Assembly (NCBI RefSeq): GCF_016239305.1
Contig: NZ_JAEHOQ010000008.1
Coordinates: forward strand, 1-64,000
DNA length: 64,000 nt
Reading direction: 5' to 3'
DNA from: Proteus vulgaris
Lineage (GTDB): Bacteria > Pseudomonadota > Gammaproteobacteria > Enterobacterales > Enterobacteriaceae
A program made the position numbers and the translations under genes. Shown here one piece after another: positions 24,467 through 34,089 of the stretch. Below the pieces are notes generated by a model that saw only the letters and a program-made list of their open reading frames with translations, was not told the DNA's origin and made no database searches. The stretch's first letter is position 1; each line of letters opens with the position of its first letter.

Positions 24467-27400
24467 TCTCCTTAATACAGAAAAGATATTAAATATCAAA
24501 AAATAGTTTAAAAAGAATATGAATGTTATAGAAAATTATAAGCATATTGTCTGTGAGCAAATAAACGTAATGGGTGATTTTAAAACTAAGTGCCTTATTG
24601 AAGGGCGTAAGCGCTATATCATATATTAAGTATTATTACTGACATTTAGAGACAAAGTATTTTATTGAAGTAATTATTCTCTCTGTAACTATTACTATAT
24701 GGAATAAAAATAGAGCGTTTATTCATAACAGACTAATTAAAAATATACAGGAAAAGACGGGATTTATTTTTATTTTATTTTAAACACCTGTTTTTATGTA
24801 ATTTGATTAATATGCAATTATTTATATTGTGGTTAACCCGTATATTGTGAGCTTTGAATGAAAATGACTGAATAGTGATTAAGCGTATTTGATATGGTTT
24901 CTCTTTTTTATTAATTATTGATTTCAGATTGGTTTGATTTATCACTGTTTATTTTATCTTGAATAAATGATGAACATTAAAATCAAGTAAGCGTTTGCCA
25001 TCAGTTATTTACTTATTAAATTAGGTGCTTAGGTGTATTGTAGAACAAAAAGTCGTTATTAAGGGGCTTAGAGCAGTATAGAATTTTGGGTCGGAAAGTG
25101 TGTTTTTTATTGATTATACTGGAGATTTTTTTAATACCTGGATAATACTCTCAAATTATTTCAATGTATTTGGCGAAATATATATCAATGTTTTTCATCA
25201 GGTTTGGTTTAAGTTTCAATTTTTGAGTAATATTTTTAATTTAACCAAATTAGTGTCCAGAAAAAGTGGGGTGAGTGTAGCTAAATGGCAAGTTTAACCC
25301 GCTACAGCAAAGCTGATGAATGGTCAGATAATGTTGTTCATAATTGCTCATCAGTGATATACAAAATTTTTTGAAAGAATGTAATATATTTTGTAAAAAA
25401 CATGTAGGAAAAATGATACTAGTAAGTAATCTTATAATAAGAATAGAAAAATCATGCCAAGGATTTCTTTGTGTAAAATAATAATTTCATGATTTCATTA
25501 TTTATAACTTTGTCAAGGATGTAAATCTTAGTTATTACAGAAGGAGAATTATCTTAGAGTGAAATAGCTATGCCATTGCCATTCATTCTGAAAATAAATA
25601 TAAAGGATTATTGAGATATTGACCTTTTTTGATTTACTTAAAAAGATAAAACCAAATTCGAACTACCATTAATTAAAAAAGTATGTCATCAAAAAAAGAT
25701 GAAACATTTCACGATAACGATCTCAAAAAGATAGCGCTCATTTCAATAGAACTGAAAGCAATACACAAAGTATTTGTATTCATGGCATGAATAATCTCAA
25801 TTATTCTCGATTTAAAAAATAAAGTTACAATATTTTACCAATTTTTCTCTTCACAAAAAACAGAACACTTTTGGAGCGTAAATGATGGGACCTTGTTATT
25901 GCTTTTTAAGCCTAATCTAATAAATGAGATATAGATCTAACTTGCTTAGATATATCAATATTTTTATTACGATTTTATGGAGAGGAAATGCCTTTTTAAA
26001 CCCAAAATTACTCAAAAAAAGGGTAATAATACGAGCTAAATTAGTGATAAAAGGTGATGAATATTTAGATATGTATTTAGCTATCTAAATAAAAGTATAA
26101 CGATGTTTAAATGTCAGCCTGTGTCTAACCCTGTCAACATCAACTTTTGTTAAGCAATGGTGTTACTTAACGCCAGCACTTTTAGCCCTGTAATGCTTTA
26201 AGACTTGTGCTAGCTAGGTTGAAATGAAGGGGTTGAACACCGAAGGGGAGAGAAAGTGAAACAATACTCATCATTTTTAGGTATAAAACAAATTACGAAA
26301 AAAATTAGTTTTAGTGGTAAAAAGTAACATTTGATATTTTATAGTTTCTCTTGATGATAATGGAGTAATCAATAAGATGCTATTTTGATCGTATTTATTT
26401 TGTTTTGTTTACATTGAAAAGGTCTGGGTATACAAGTGTTAAGTGTGGTATGGTGTGTTTTTCTGTACAGGGGAAGTTCAGCATTTAGTTGTAATCTCAA
26501 ATAGAAGAAACAGAATTTATATTCGATTTTGTTCTTTAATGAATTAATCACTTTATAGTAGAGATCTCTAAATCTTTTTTTATAAAATTGAAACGAATAT
26601 TTCAATTTTAGTCTATTTTTTTATAATATAAAAAATTAAGATTTGCTTAAATTTTTATTTTTCTTCATTAAATATAATGTCTATAATTAATTGCAATGTA
26701 TTTTACCAATATAGGTAACCATACTTTTAAATTTTTTTTTAAATCATTCTTTTTTATTTTAATTAAATAAGACTTTTTTTTATAAATTAATTCTTTGTTT
26801 CTTATATTTTTCTTAAGCTAAATATTGTATTATATTTATATTCAAATTTATTAATTGATTAGTGTAAAACTCTTCATTATTAAATTTCTTTTTTTTCTTT
26901 CTATCTTTAATATTAAAAATCCAATTAACATAAATATTATCTGTTTATAAAATAGACTGTAATTCATAAATAAAACTTACTTATAGAGGGATATTATTTA
27001 GCTATGCTTAATTTACAGTCAATAAAACTCTTATTAAGAGTTCTGTAATTTAAGTGTTAAAAGCTTATCTTTAAACATAAGTATATTTACATTATTACAT
27101 ATGAAACTTTAATAATGTGGAAATAAATATTCAATGATTTAAGGGGGATGGTGCATAACTAAGAATTTAATTTTATATGACTTATCCTTCTGAATCATAA
27201 AGGCATGAATTTATCCTTTTGATTTTAAAGGAAAAAAATACCTATCAAATTGAGATAAAAAAAAGAATAACTAGAAATAATTATGGTAGACTATTTTTTA
27301 AACAAATTGTAAATAAAAAGTGATCATTTCTGAAGGTTTAAGTAAATGATGAAAAAAATAATATCTGTAGAAATATTTATTAAACGGGAAGAGCTTGTTT

Positions 27401-27642
27401 AGATAAAGATGAGGAGTAGATATTGCAATATATGTTACTGTGATCAAAAAAATCTTCAATTTTGGATTTGTCAAATTTTTATGCTGTATTTTTAGGTTTA
27501 TAAGTTTAATAGATCGTATAAAATAAAAAATTATCATTAATATTTTAATTTGGGTAGATTAGCTTATTAATTTACACAGAGTTTTATTACTTTTATCACT
27601 TGAATAGTTAATGAACTAATTCCATAATAATGATTATCTTTT
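24467..27642. other. 3.2-kb AT-rich region without credible genes upstream of flhDC
   Basis: No ORF with a ribosome binding site and protein-like composition was found on either strand; the longest frames (65-79 codons) are Phe/Ile/Lys/Tyr-rich noise. Much of the region is 15-25% G+C. Two stretches stand out: 25250-25375 (see findings, possible transposon remnant) and 26100-26275 (about 40% G+C with two stems). Remote regulatory sites for flhDC or unrecognised small RNAs could lie here. Confidence 0.7.
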
Positions 27643-27658
27643 TGTGATGTGACTCACA
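27643..27658 (+). promoter_or_regulatory. CRP-binding site of flhDC
   Basis: TGTGATGTGACTCACA is a perfect match to TGTGA-N6-TCACA. Its centre is about 70 bases before the predicted flhDC start point, the same place as in E. coli, where cAMP-CRP activates the operon. Confidence 0.88.
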
Positions 27659-27686
27659 TAGTATTTAAATTGGACTACTTTATCCG

Positions 27687-27716
27687 TTGAATAACTTAAT
27701 CGTTAAGGAGTAAAGT
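27687..27716 (+). promoter_or_regulatory. Predicted flhDC promoter
   Basis: TTGAAT (27687-27692), 18 bases, TAAAGT (27711-27716). Weak by consensus, fitting an activator-dependent promoter. The start would be near 27721-27723, giving a leader of about 240 bases before flhD. Confidence 0.5.
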
Positions 27717-27724
27717 TGTCGCGT

Positions 27725-27738
27725 TAGGATTATTCTTA
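27725..27738 (+). promoter_or_regulatory. RcsB/RcsAB box of flhDC
   Basis: TAGGATTATTCTTA matches the RcsAB consensus TAAGAATATTCTTA at 12 of 14 bases. It lies a few bases after the predicted start, as the repressing box does in E. coli flhDC. RcsB repression of flhDC and swarming is established in Proteus mirabilis. Confidence 0.75.
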
Positions 27739-27867
27739 ACTAGCTATATTGGCGAGCATTTAAAGTTTACTTTTAATTTAAATGTTTTTTTCGCTACTTT
27801 TGAAAATGACCGTAACTAAGTAATACAAGGTAGTGTTACTACGTGTCATGTTCATAAAATGGGGCCT

Positions 27868-27924
27868 GGAAATTTAATATTACATTTATATTAATTTCCT
27901 CGGGATCTTTCATTAGGGAGATCC
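27868..27924 (+). promoter_or_regulatory. Two hairpins in the flhDC leader, one exposing a GGA motif
   Basis: 27868-27880 pairs with 27888-27899 (GGAAATT/AATTTCC plus inner AATAT). GGATCT (27903-27908) pairs with AGATCC (27919-27924), with AGGG in its loop, similar to CsrA-type sites (ANGGA in a loop). CsrA binds the flhDC leader in E. coli; here that is inference. Confidence 0.4.
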
Positions 27925-27959
27925 TCTTTGTTCAATATAATCGGACGGGATGTAAAGAG

Positions 27960-28310
27960 ATGAGTACGGTTGAATTGCTTAAGCATATTTATGACATAAA
28001 TTTATCGTATTTGCTTTTGGCGCAAAGGTTAATTAACCAAGAAAAGGCTTCAGCAATGTTTAGGCTTGGTATTAGTGATTCTATGGCTGATGCTCTTGCA
28101 GAGCTTACATTGCCTCAATTGGTTAAGTTGGCTGAAACAAACCAACTAATCTGTAATTTCCGGTTTGAAGACAGCGAAACAATAGAACAACTCACCAAAG
28201 AATCCAGAGTGGATGATTTACAACAGATCCATACTGGAATTCTTCTTTCTTCAAACTTGTTTCGTCAGTTAGCGGAACAAGATACTTCTGCAACAAAGAA
28301 ACGGGCATAA
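27960..28310 (+). CDS. flhD: FlhD, flagellar master regulator subunit
   Basis: A 116-residue protein that joins FlhC as FlhD4C2 to activate class 2 flagellar promoters; in Proteus this drives swarmer-cell differentiation. It shows the enteric FlhD core [20 protein letters not shown] and [11 protein letters not shown], followed by the HTH-like segment. The disulfide-type Cys found at residue 65 of E. coli FlhD is not at the same place; the single Cys here is at residue 63. It is two bases upstream of flhC. Confidence 0.97.
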   Translation: MSTVELLKHIYDINLSYLLLAQRLINQEKASAMFRLGISDSMADALAELTLPQLVKLAETNQLICNFRFEDSETIEQLTKESRVDDLQQIHTGILLSSNLFRQLAEQDTSATKKRA

Positions 28311-28312
28311 CA

Positions 28313-28894
28313 ATGAGTGAGAAAAGTATCGTCCGAGAAGCGAAAGACATTCGCTTAGCAATGGAATTAATCACCTTGGGTGCCCGCTTACAAATGCTTG
28401 AAAGTGAAACTCAATTAAGTCGAGGGCGTTTAATTAAACTATACAAAGAATTAAGAGGGAGCCCTCCTCCGAAAGGAATGTTACCTTTTTCAACGGATTG
28501 GTTTATGACATGGGAACAAAATATCCATTCCTCAATGTTCTACAATGCTTACCGTTTTTTATTGAAAAATGGGGGATGTGTAGGTGTTGAGGCAGTTGTT
28601 AAAGCTTATCGTTTATACTTAGAACAATGTCCACCTGTTAAAGATCAAGAACCTATTTTAGCACTAACAAGAGCATGGACATTAGTACGCTTTGTTGAAA
28701 GTGGTATGTTACAACTTTCAGTTTGTACCAAATGTAATGGTTCATTTATTACACACGCACACCAGCCTGCTAGCAATTATGTTTGTAGTCTTTGCCAGCC
28801 TCCTTCTCGCGCAATAAAAAAACGTAAACTTTCCGCCAATCCTGCCGATATTAACTTACAACTGTTGGATGGTCTTGAACAGTTTGCAATGTGA
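28313..28894 (+). CDS. flhC: FlhC, flagellar master regulator subunit
   Basis: A 193-residue DNA-contacting subunit of FlhD4C2. The zinc site is visible as CTKC and CSLC near residues 138-161. N-terminal [20 protein letters not shown] and [17 protein letters not shown] match the family. The ATG lies two bases after the flhD stop, so the genes are co-translated. The hairpin at 28917-28947 follows. Confidence 0.97.
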   Translation: MSEKSIVREAKDIRLAMELITLGARLQMLESETQLSRGRLIKLYKELRGSPPPKGMLPFSTDWFMTWEQNIHSSMFYNAYRFLLKNGGCVGVEAVVKAYRLYLEQCPPVKDQEPILALTRAWTLVRFVESGMLQLSVCTKCNGSFITHAHQPASNYVCSLCQPPSRAIKKRKLSANPADINLQLLDGLEQFAM

Positions 28895-28916
28895 TTCGAG
28901 ATTGAAAGTTAAATAT

Positions 28917-28947
28917 CAGGTTATAGAGCTTAGTTATCTATAACCTG
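28917..28947 (+). terminator. Hairpin between flhC and motA
   Basis: CAGGTTATAGA and TCTATAACCTG form an 11-bp perfect stem with loop GCTTAGTTA. No T-tract follows, so it may only attenuate or protect the flhDC message. Confidence 0.6.
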
Positions 28948-29028
28948 AGCCGTTTCCTCTCCCACTCCTATCTCTTGCTGCTATGTTCGCCATTCTCTCT
29001 ATAACGAAATTAGCTAAAGGGATATCGC

Positions 29029-29922
29029 GTGTTAGTACTCTTAGGATATATCGTGGTTATGAGCGCCGTCATCGGGGGATATCTTCTCGTCGGTGGTAGT
29101 TTAGGCGCCTTGTACCAGCCAGCCGAATTTATAATCATCTTTGGTGCCGGTATCGGTGCTTTTATTGTAGGTAATAATGGTAGAGCAATTGTATCAACAA
29201 TAAAGATCCTACCGAAATTACTTCGTAGTACCAATTACAATAAAGCGATGTACATGGATTTAATGGCACTCATGTTTCGTTTGTTGTCAAAAGCGCGTCA
29301 AAACGGCATGTTGGCATTAGAGAGAGATATCGAAAACCCACAGCAAAGTGATATTTTTTCCCAATACCCCCGCATTATGAAAGATGTCTATATGCTCAGT
29401 TTTATTACGGATTATATGCGTCTCATGGTGACAGGAAATATGAATCCTTATGAAATTGAATCTCTGATGGATGAAGAGATTGCGACTTTTGAGGAAGAGA
29501 GCGAAGTTCCTGCAACGGGATTATCTGCCATGGGTGATTCACTACCCGCGTTTGGTATTGTTGCTGCGGTGATGGGTGTCGTTAATGCATTAGGTGCAGC
29601 TGATAGACCTGCTGGTGAAATGGGGGTTCTTATTGGTCATGCAATGGTCGGGACTTTCTTAGGTATTTTATTAGCATATGGTTTTATTTCACCATTAGCG
29701 TCTCGACTCAGACAGCGCTCTAGTCAACAAATGAAAATGATGGAGTGTATCAAAACAACGCTGTTATCTAGCATGAATGGATATGCGCCACAGATAGCGG
29801 TTGAATTTGGACGTAAAACCCTCTTTCTGGCAGACAGACCTTCTTTTATTGAATTGGAAGAACATGTACGTCAGGTACGGACACCGATGCAGGCAAATCC
29901 TGATGCAATGAAAGAAGAGTAA
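29029..29922 (+). CDS. motA: MotA, flagellar stator proton channel subunit
   Basis: A 297-residue inner-membrane protein with four membrane segments and a large cytoplasmic loop that pushes on FliG. It matches enteric MotA, including PATGLSAMGDSLPAFGIVAAVMGVV (channel Pro) and the cytoplasmic charged loop after residue 80. GTG start with AAGGG upstream. No convincing sigma28 promoter was found in the 134 bases before it. It is two bases upstream of motB. Confidence 0.96.
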   Translation: MLVLLGYIVVMSAVIGGYLLVGGSLGALYQPAEFIIIFGAGIGAFIVGNNGRAIVSTIKILPKLLRSTNYNKAMYMDLMALMFRLLSKARQNGMLALERDIENPQQSDIFSQYPRIMKDVYMLSFITDYMRLMVTGNMNPYEIESLMDEEIATFEEESEVPATGLSAMGDSLPAFGIVAAVMGVVNALGAADRPAGEMGVLIGHAMVGTFLGILLAYGFISPLASRLRQRSSQQMKMMECIKTTLLSSMNGYAPQIAVEFGRKTLFLADRPSFIELEEHVRQVRTPMQANPDAMKEE

Positions 29923-29924
29923 TT

Positions 29925-30971
29925 ATGAAGAGTAATTCACAAATCATTCGGGTTAAAAAACGAGGGAGAAAGCAACATCACGCTCACGGTGGTGCATGGA
30001 AGATAGCTTATGCTGACTTTATGACTGCAATGATGGCTTTCTTTCTTGTGATGTGGTTACTTTCAATCTCTAGTCCACAAGAATTAACTCGTGTAGCAGA
30101 GTATTTTCGTACACCGTTAAAAGTCGCGATTGAACAAGGGCGATTAAGTGGAGATGCAACAAATCCTATTCCTGGAGGAGGGCGTGATCCTGTCTATAAC
30201 GAAGGTGATATCTTGCCAAAAGGCGAGGAAGATAAACAGCTTAATGAAAAGCAACAATTCCGCCGATTAAAAGATAATTTAGAACAGGTTATTTTAAATG
30301 ATCCTAGATTAAAAGATCTGAAGCCTCATTTATTAATCGACATGATGGATGAAGGTCTCCGCATTCAAATTATCGATAAAGCAAATCGCCCTATGTTTCG
30401 AGTTGGTAGCGCCACCGTTGAACCTTATATGAAGGATATTTTGACGGCAATTGCCCCTATTTTAAATGACACTCCATACAAAATCAGTTTATCAGGTCAT
30501 ACCGATGATATTCCTTATGCAAGTGGCGCTTTTAAATATAGTAACTGGGAATTGTCAACTGATCGCGCTAATGCCTCTCGTCGGGAATTAATTGGTGCAG
30601 GATTAGGTGAGTGGAAAGTGCTACGTGTTGTAGGTATGGCATCAACAGTTCATTTGGTTAAAGAGGATGGTTTTGCTCCAGCTAACCGACGGATCAGTAT
30701 TCTGGTCTTAACGAAGCAAGCAGAACAAAAAATTGTACAAGAAAATGAGCGGGTTGCACCGACAGTAACAGAGGCTATTGAAATTGAACCTCTACTTTCA
30801 GGGCAAGAAACCCCACAAGAAAAAGCAGCAAATACACAGGCGGGGTCGTCTGTGTCTTCTGCATCTGAGCTTCCCGAATCAAAAAAGGAAAATGTTGAAA
30901 CAGGAGTTTCTGGGGAAAGTTTGCCATCACAATCGACAAATATTACTACAAAGCAGGGAACAGCCCCCTAA
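29925..30971 (+). CDS. motB: MotB, flagellar stator peptidoglycan-anchored subunit
   Basis: A 348-residue protein with one membrane helix bearing the proton-carrying Asp31 (IAYADFMTAMMAFF) and a periplasmic OmpA-like peptidoglycan-binding domain (ISLSGHTDDIPY, then NWELSTDRANASRRELI). The tail after about residue 265 is Gln/Glu/Ser-rich, low complexity and longer than in E. coli MotB (308 residues). In one operon with motA and cheAW. Confidence 0.96.
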   Translation: MKSNSQIIRVKKRGRKQHHAHGGAWKIAYADFMTAMMAFFLVMWLLSISSPQELTRVAEYFRTPLKVAIEQGRLSGDATNPIPGGGRDPVYNEGDILPKGEEDKQLNEKQQFRRLKDNLEQVILNDPRLKDLKPHLLIDMMDEGLRIQIIDKANRPMFRVGSATVEPYMKDILTAIAPILNDTPYKISLSGHTDDIPYASGAFKYSNWELSTDRANASRRELIGAGLGEWKVLRVVGMASTVHLVKEDGFAPANRRISILVLTKQAEQKIVQENERVAPTVTEAIEIEPLLSGQETPQEKAANTQAGSSVSSASELPESKKENVETGVSGESLPSQSTNITTKQGTAP

Positions 30972-31006
30972 TTTGTTGGTAATCGCGTAAAGGTGAATGA
31001 GTAACG

Positions 31007-33181
31007 ATGGATATTACTGAGTTTTATCAAACATTTTTTGATGAAGCAGATGAGTTGTTAGCTGATATGGAACAGCATTTACTGTTACTTGATCCAGAAA
31101 ATCCTGATCAAGAACAGATGAATGCGATTTTCCGTAGTGCACACTCCATAAAAGGAGGAGCTGCAACATTTGGCTTCGTTAAACTTCAACAGACCACTCA
31201 TGTGCTTGAAAACTTGCTCGATAGTGCAAGACGTCATGAGATGGCGCTCACCGACGACATTATTAACCTGTTTCTGGAAGCGAAAGATATTATGCAACAG
31301 CAATTGGATGCACATAAAAACTCACAAGAACCTGATGAGGAAACATTTAACTATATTTGTGAGAAGTTGCGTCAGCTGGCTCTCGATGTAAAAGAAGAAC
31401 AATCAGCTCCTCAGGTTGAGGCCGTTGCTGGATCTGAAACTTCAGTTTTACATGTCACTGAGACTGAAACTTCTACCTCATCATCGAATGTTGAAAGTGT
31501 ACAAAATGACGCCATTGTAGAAGAAATATCGAAAATGGCTGCTGATGGACATTATTACCATCACATTATTTTGTCTGATCTTAAAGAAACTGATATTGAT
31601 TTAATGCTTGATGAATTAAAGCATCTTGGGGAAGTAAGCCAAGTTGAAAAACAACATCATGGCCTTGAGGCAATATTAAAAACAACCGCAACAGAAGAAG
31701 ATATTAGTGCGGTACTCTGTTTTGTGATTGAGCCTGAACAAATCTCGTTTAAACAAAATACCGCGACAGAAGAAACGGCGGAACAAATTACGACACCAGA
31801 AGAGCGTGAAATATCAGTTGATGATGCTCATTTTGAAAACCAAGCTGAGCAACCAGCGCACGTTCAATCTGTTGTTGCTGAAAAAGTAACACCATCAGGA
31901 TCGGCTAAAACAGCTACTTCGACAGTATCTGCACCCGCTAAAAGACCAGCCACTGCACCGGCACCTAAAACAGAATCAACCAGTATTCGTGTTGCGGTTG
32001 AAAAAGTTGATCAACTTATTAACTTAGTTGGTGAGTTGGTTATCACACAATCAATGTTGGCTCAGCATAGTGATAGCCTTGAGCCATCTATATACAGCGA
32101 TTTATTAAGCTGTATTGCACAACTGCAGCGCAATTCTCGTGATCTGCAAGAATCTGTGATGTCGATTCGTATGATGCCAATGGAATATGTATTTAGCCGA
32201 TTCCCACGAGTTGTACGTGATCTAGCAGGTAAAATGAATAAAAAAGTTGAGCTAAACATGATTGGTAGCTCGACAGAACTTGATAAAAGTTTAATTGAAA
32301 AAATTATCGATCCACTGACTCACTTAGTCCGAAATAGCCTCGATCATGGTATTGAAATGCCAGCAGATCGTGTTGCTGTTGGCAAGCCAGAAGCAGGACA
32401 ATTAACATTGTCTGCGGAGCATCAAGGCGGCAATATTTGTATTGAAGTGACTGATGATGGCGCAGGATTAAACCGCGAACGAATTTTGAAAAAAGCTATT
32501 TCTTCAGGGCTTTCAGTCTCTGAAAATATGAGCAACGAAGAAGTTGCTATGCTTATTTTTGCACCTGGGTTCTCAACCGCTGAAGTCGTGACTGATGTTT
32601 CTGGTCGTGGTGTAGGTATGGATGTTGTGAAACGAAATATCCAAGAAATGGGTGGGCAAATTCAAATTAGTTTTGAAGTTGGCAAAGGAACCCGTATTCG
32701 TATTTTACTGCCACTTACATTAGCTATTTTGGATGGTATGTCAGTTAAAGTACAAGACGAAGTTTTTATTCTGCCATTAGGTACGGTGGTCAGCTCTTTA
32801 CAGCCTGAAGAGGATGATATTTATCCATTAGCGGGTGATGAGAAATTATTACAAGTAAGAGGAGAATATTTACCTCTTATTGAATTGCATCGTACTTTTA
32901 ATATTGAAGGTGCTCAAACAGATATTACTCAAGCGATTGCGGTTATCGTACAAAGTGCCGGACGCCGTTATGCTTTATTGGTAGATAAATTAGTTGGTCA
33001 GCATCAAGTTGTCGTTAAGAATATAGAAAGCAATTACCGAAAAGTACCGGGAATTTCTGCCGCAACAATTATGGGCGATGGTAGTGTGGCTTTAATTCTT
33101 GATGTGCCAGAATTACAACGCTTAAGTCATACACAAATGACAAATAAGAAAAAGAATACAACTGCAAGCGCAGTCATTTAA
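31007..33181 (+). CDS. cheA: CheA, chemotaxis histidine kinase
   Basis: A 724-residue cytoplasmic kinase that phosphorylates CheY and CheB. Domains in order: Hpt with His46 (RSAHSIKGGA), CheY/CheB-binding P2 (about residues 165-230), an Ala/Thr/Pro/Glu-rich linker, dimerisation P3 (VEKVDQLINLVGELVITQS), ATPase P4 (HLVRNSLDHGIE, DDGAGL, GRGVGMDVV) and a CheW-like P5. It is some 70 residues longer than E. coli CheA, mainly in the linkers. It is 35 bases after motB. Confidence 0.97.
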   Translation: MDITEFYQTFFDEADELLADMEQHLLLLDPENPDQEQMNAIFRSAHSIKGGAATFGFVKLQQTTHVLENLLDSARRHEMALTDDIINLFLEAKDIMQQQLDAHKNSQEPDEETFNYICEKLRQLALDVKEEQSAPQVEAVAGSETSVLHVTETETSTSSSNVESVQNDAIVEEISKMAADGHYYHHIILSDLKETDIDLMLDELKHLGEVSQVEKQHHGLEAILKTTATEEDISAVLCFVIEPEQISFKQNTATEETAEQITTPEEREISVDDAHFENQAEQPAHVQSVVAEKVTPSGSAKTATSTVSAPAKRPATAPAPKTESTSIRVAVEKVDQLINLVGELVITQSMLAQHSDSLEPSIYSDLLSCIAQLQRNSRDLQESVMSIRMMPMEYVFSRFPRVVRDLAGKMNKKVELNMIGSSTELDKSLIEKIIDPLTHLVRNSLDHGIEMPADRVAVGKPEAGQLTLSAEHQGGNICIEVTDDGAGLNRERILKKAISSGLSVSENMSNEEVAMLIFAPGFSTAEVVTDVSGRGVGMDVVKRNIQEMGGQIQISFEVGKGTRIRILLPLTLAILDGMSVKVQDEVFILPLGTVVSSLQPEEDDIYPLAGDEKLLQVRGEYLPLIELHRTFNIEGAQTDITQAIAVIVQSAGRRYALLVDKLVGQHQVVVKNIESNYRKVPGISAATIMGDGSVALILDVPELQRLSHTQMTNKKKNTTASAVI

Positions 33182-33202
33182 TAGTGAGGATAAAATAAGA
33201 TT

Positions 33203-33703
33203 ATGGCTTCGGAACATTTCGAGAAATTATCCGGTGAAACTGTTGGACAAGGATTTCTAATTTTTACGCTGGGCGACGAAGAATATGGAATTGATATTTT
33301 AAAGGTTCAAGAAATTCGCGGATATGATCAAGTTACTCGTATTGCTAATTCACCTAGCTTTATTAAAGGGGTAACAAATTTAAGGGGCGTGATTGTTCCG
33401 ATTGTTGATCTACGTATTAAATTTTCACAAGAAAGTGTAACTTATAATGACAATACTGTTGTTATTGTGGTTAACTTATTAAATCGAATTGTAGGAATTG
33501 TTGTTGATGGTGTTTCTGACGTTCTTACGCTAAAGCCAGAGCAAATCTGCCCTGCGCCAGAGTTTGCGGTCACAATGTCTACAGAATATTTAACGGGTTT
33601 AGGCACATTAGATGAAAGAATGCTTATTCTTGTTGATATTGAGAAATTACTCAATAGTGAAGAAATGGAATTAGTTGATAGCGCAACAATTCAAGCTAAA
33701 TAA
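33203..33703 (+). CDS. cheW: CheW, receptor-kinase coupling protein
   Basis: A 166-residue adaptor that links chemoreceptors to CheA in the polar array. It is a single CheW domain with the enteric signature [19 protein letters not shown] and [18 protein letters not shown] lies 14 bases before the ATG. Last gene of the motAB-cheAW unit; a strong palindromic terminator follows. Confidence 0.97.
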   Translation: MASEHFEKLSGETVGQGFLIFTLGDEEYGIDILKVQEIRGYDQVTRIANSPSFIKGVTNLRGVIVPIVDLRIKFSQESVTYNDNTVVIVVNLLNRIVGIVVDGVSDVLTLKPEQICPAPEFAVTMSTEYLTGLGTLDERMLILVDIEKLLNSEEMELVDSATIQAK

Positions 33704-33736
33704 GTTTTTATTTTTTAAAAAATAATCTAAATACTG

Positions 33737-33784
33737 TTCCGGTAAATTTACCGGAATAGCTATTTCTGTCTTTTTTTATTTTAT
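33737..33784 (+). terminator. Terminator of motAB-cheAW
   Basis: TTCCGGTAAATTTACCGGAA (33737-33756) is a 20-base perfect palindrome, followed by a T-rich tract at about 33770-33784. Confidence 0.75.
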
Positions 33785-34026
33785 TAGTGAGTTATAAAGC
33801 ATTAAATTAACTTTAAGGTAAATTTAAAGATAAAAAAGAACGGGTAATTTGAGTTAAGTTCTATTTTATTATTTGTTAATTTATAAGTAGCTATCACCTA
33901 GTTGTAATGTTTTTCTACTGACGGAAATAAATATAAAGTTTTTTATACTTATAATTTTAATTAAAAACAAGTATTACCACCGCTTTTTAATGGGGCTAAA
34001 ACGTGACTAAGACGAAATGAAACCTA
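33785..34026. other. Spacer between cheW terminator and chemoreceptor promoter
   Basis: AT-rich DNA with no gene or clear site; the sigma28 promoter follows at 34027. Confidence 0.6.
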
Positions 34027-34053
34027 TAAAGTTTCTCTTAAGTCTGCCGATAA
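34027..34053 (+). promoter_or_regulatory. Sigma28 (FliA) promoter of the chemoreceptor operon
   Basis: TAAAGTTT, 11 bases, GCCGATAA: an exact match to the enteric class 3 flagellar promoter. The predicted start is near 34060, 30 bases before the chemoreceptor ATG. Confidence 0.93.
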
Positions 34054-34089
34054 CTTGCTCATTACCATTTATTATAAAAAAGGGAAACT

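Noticed and set aside
25100..25297. 65-codon plus-strand ORF (start MFFIDYTGDFFNTW)
   Set aside because: Phe/Asn-rich, no ribosome binding site, and it crosses into the possible IS remnant.
26369..26605. 78-codon minus-strand ORF in the desert
   Set aside because: Composition dominated by Phe, Lys, Ile and Tyr, expected from random AT-rich DNA; no ribosome binding site or recognisable motif.
27298..27537. 79-codon minus-strand ORF upstream of flhDC
   Set aside because: Low-complexity AT-driven frame without start signals.
28895..29028. Sigma28 promoter for motA
   Set aside because: GCCGTTTC near 28950 has no fitting -35 at the right distance; not listed as a site.
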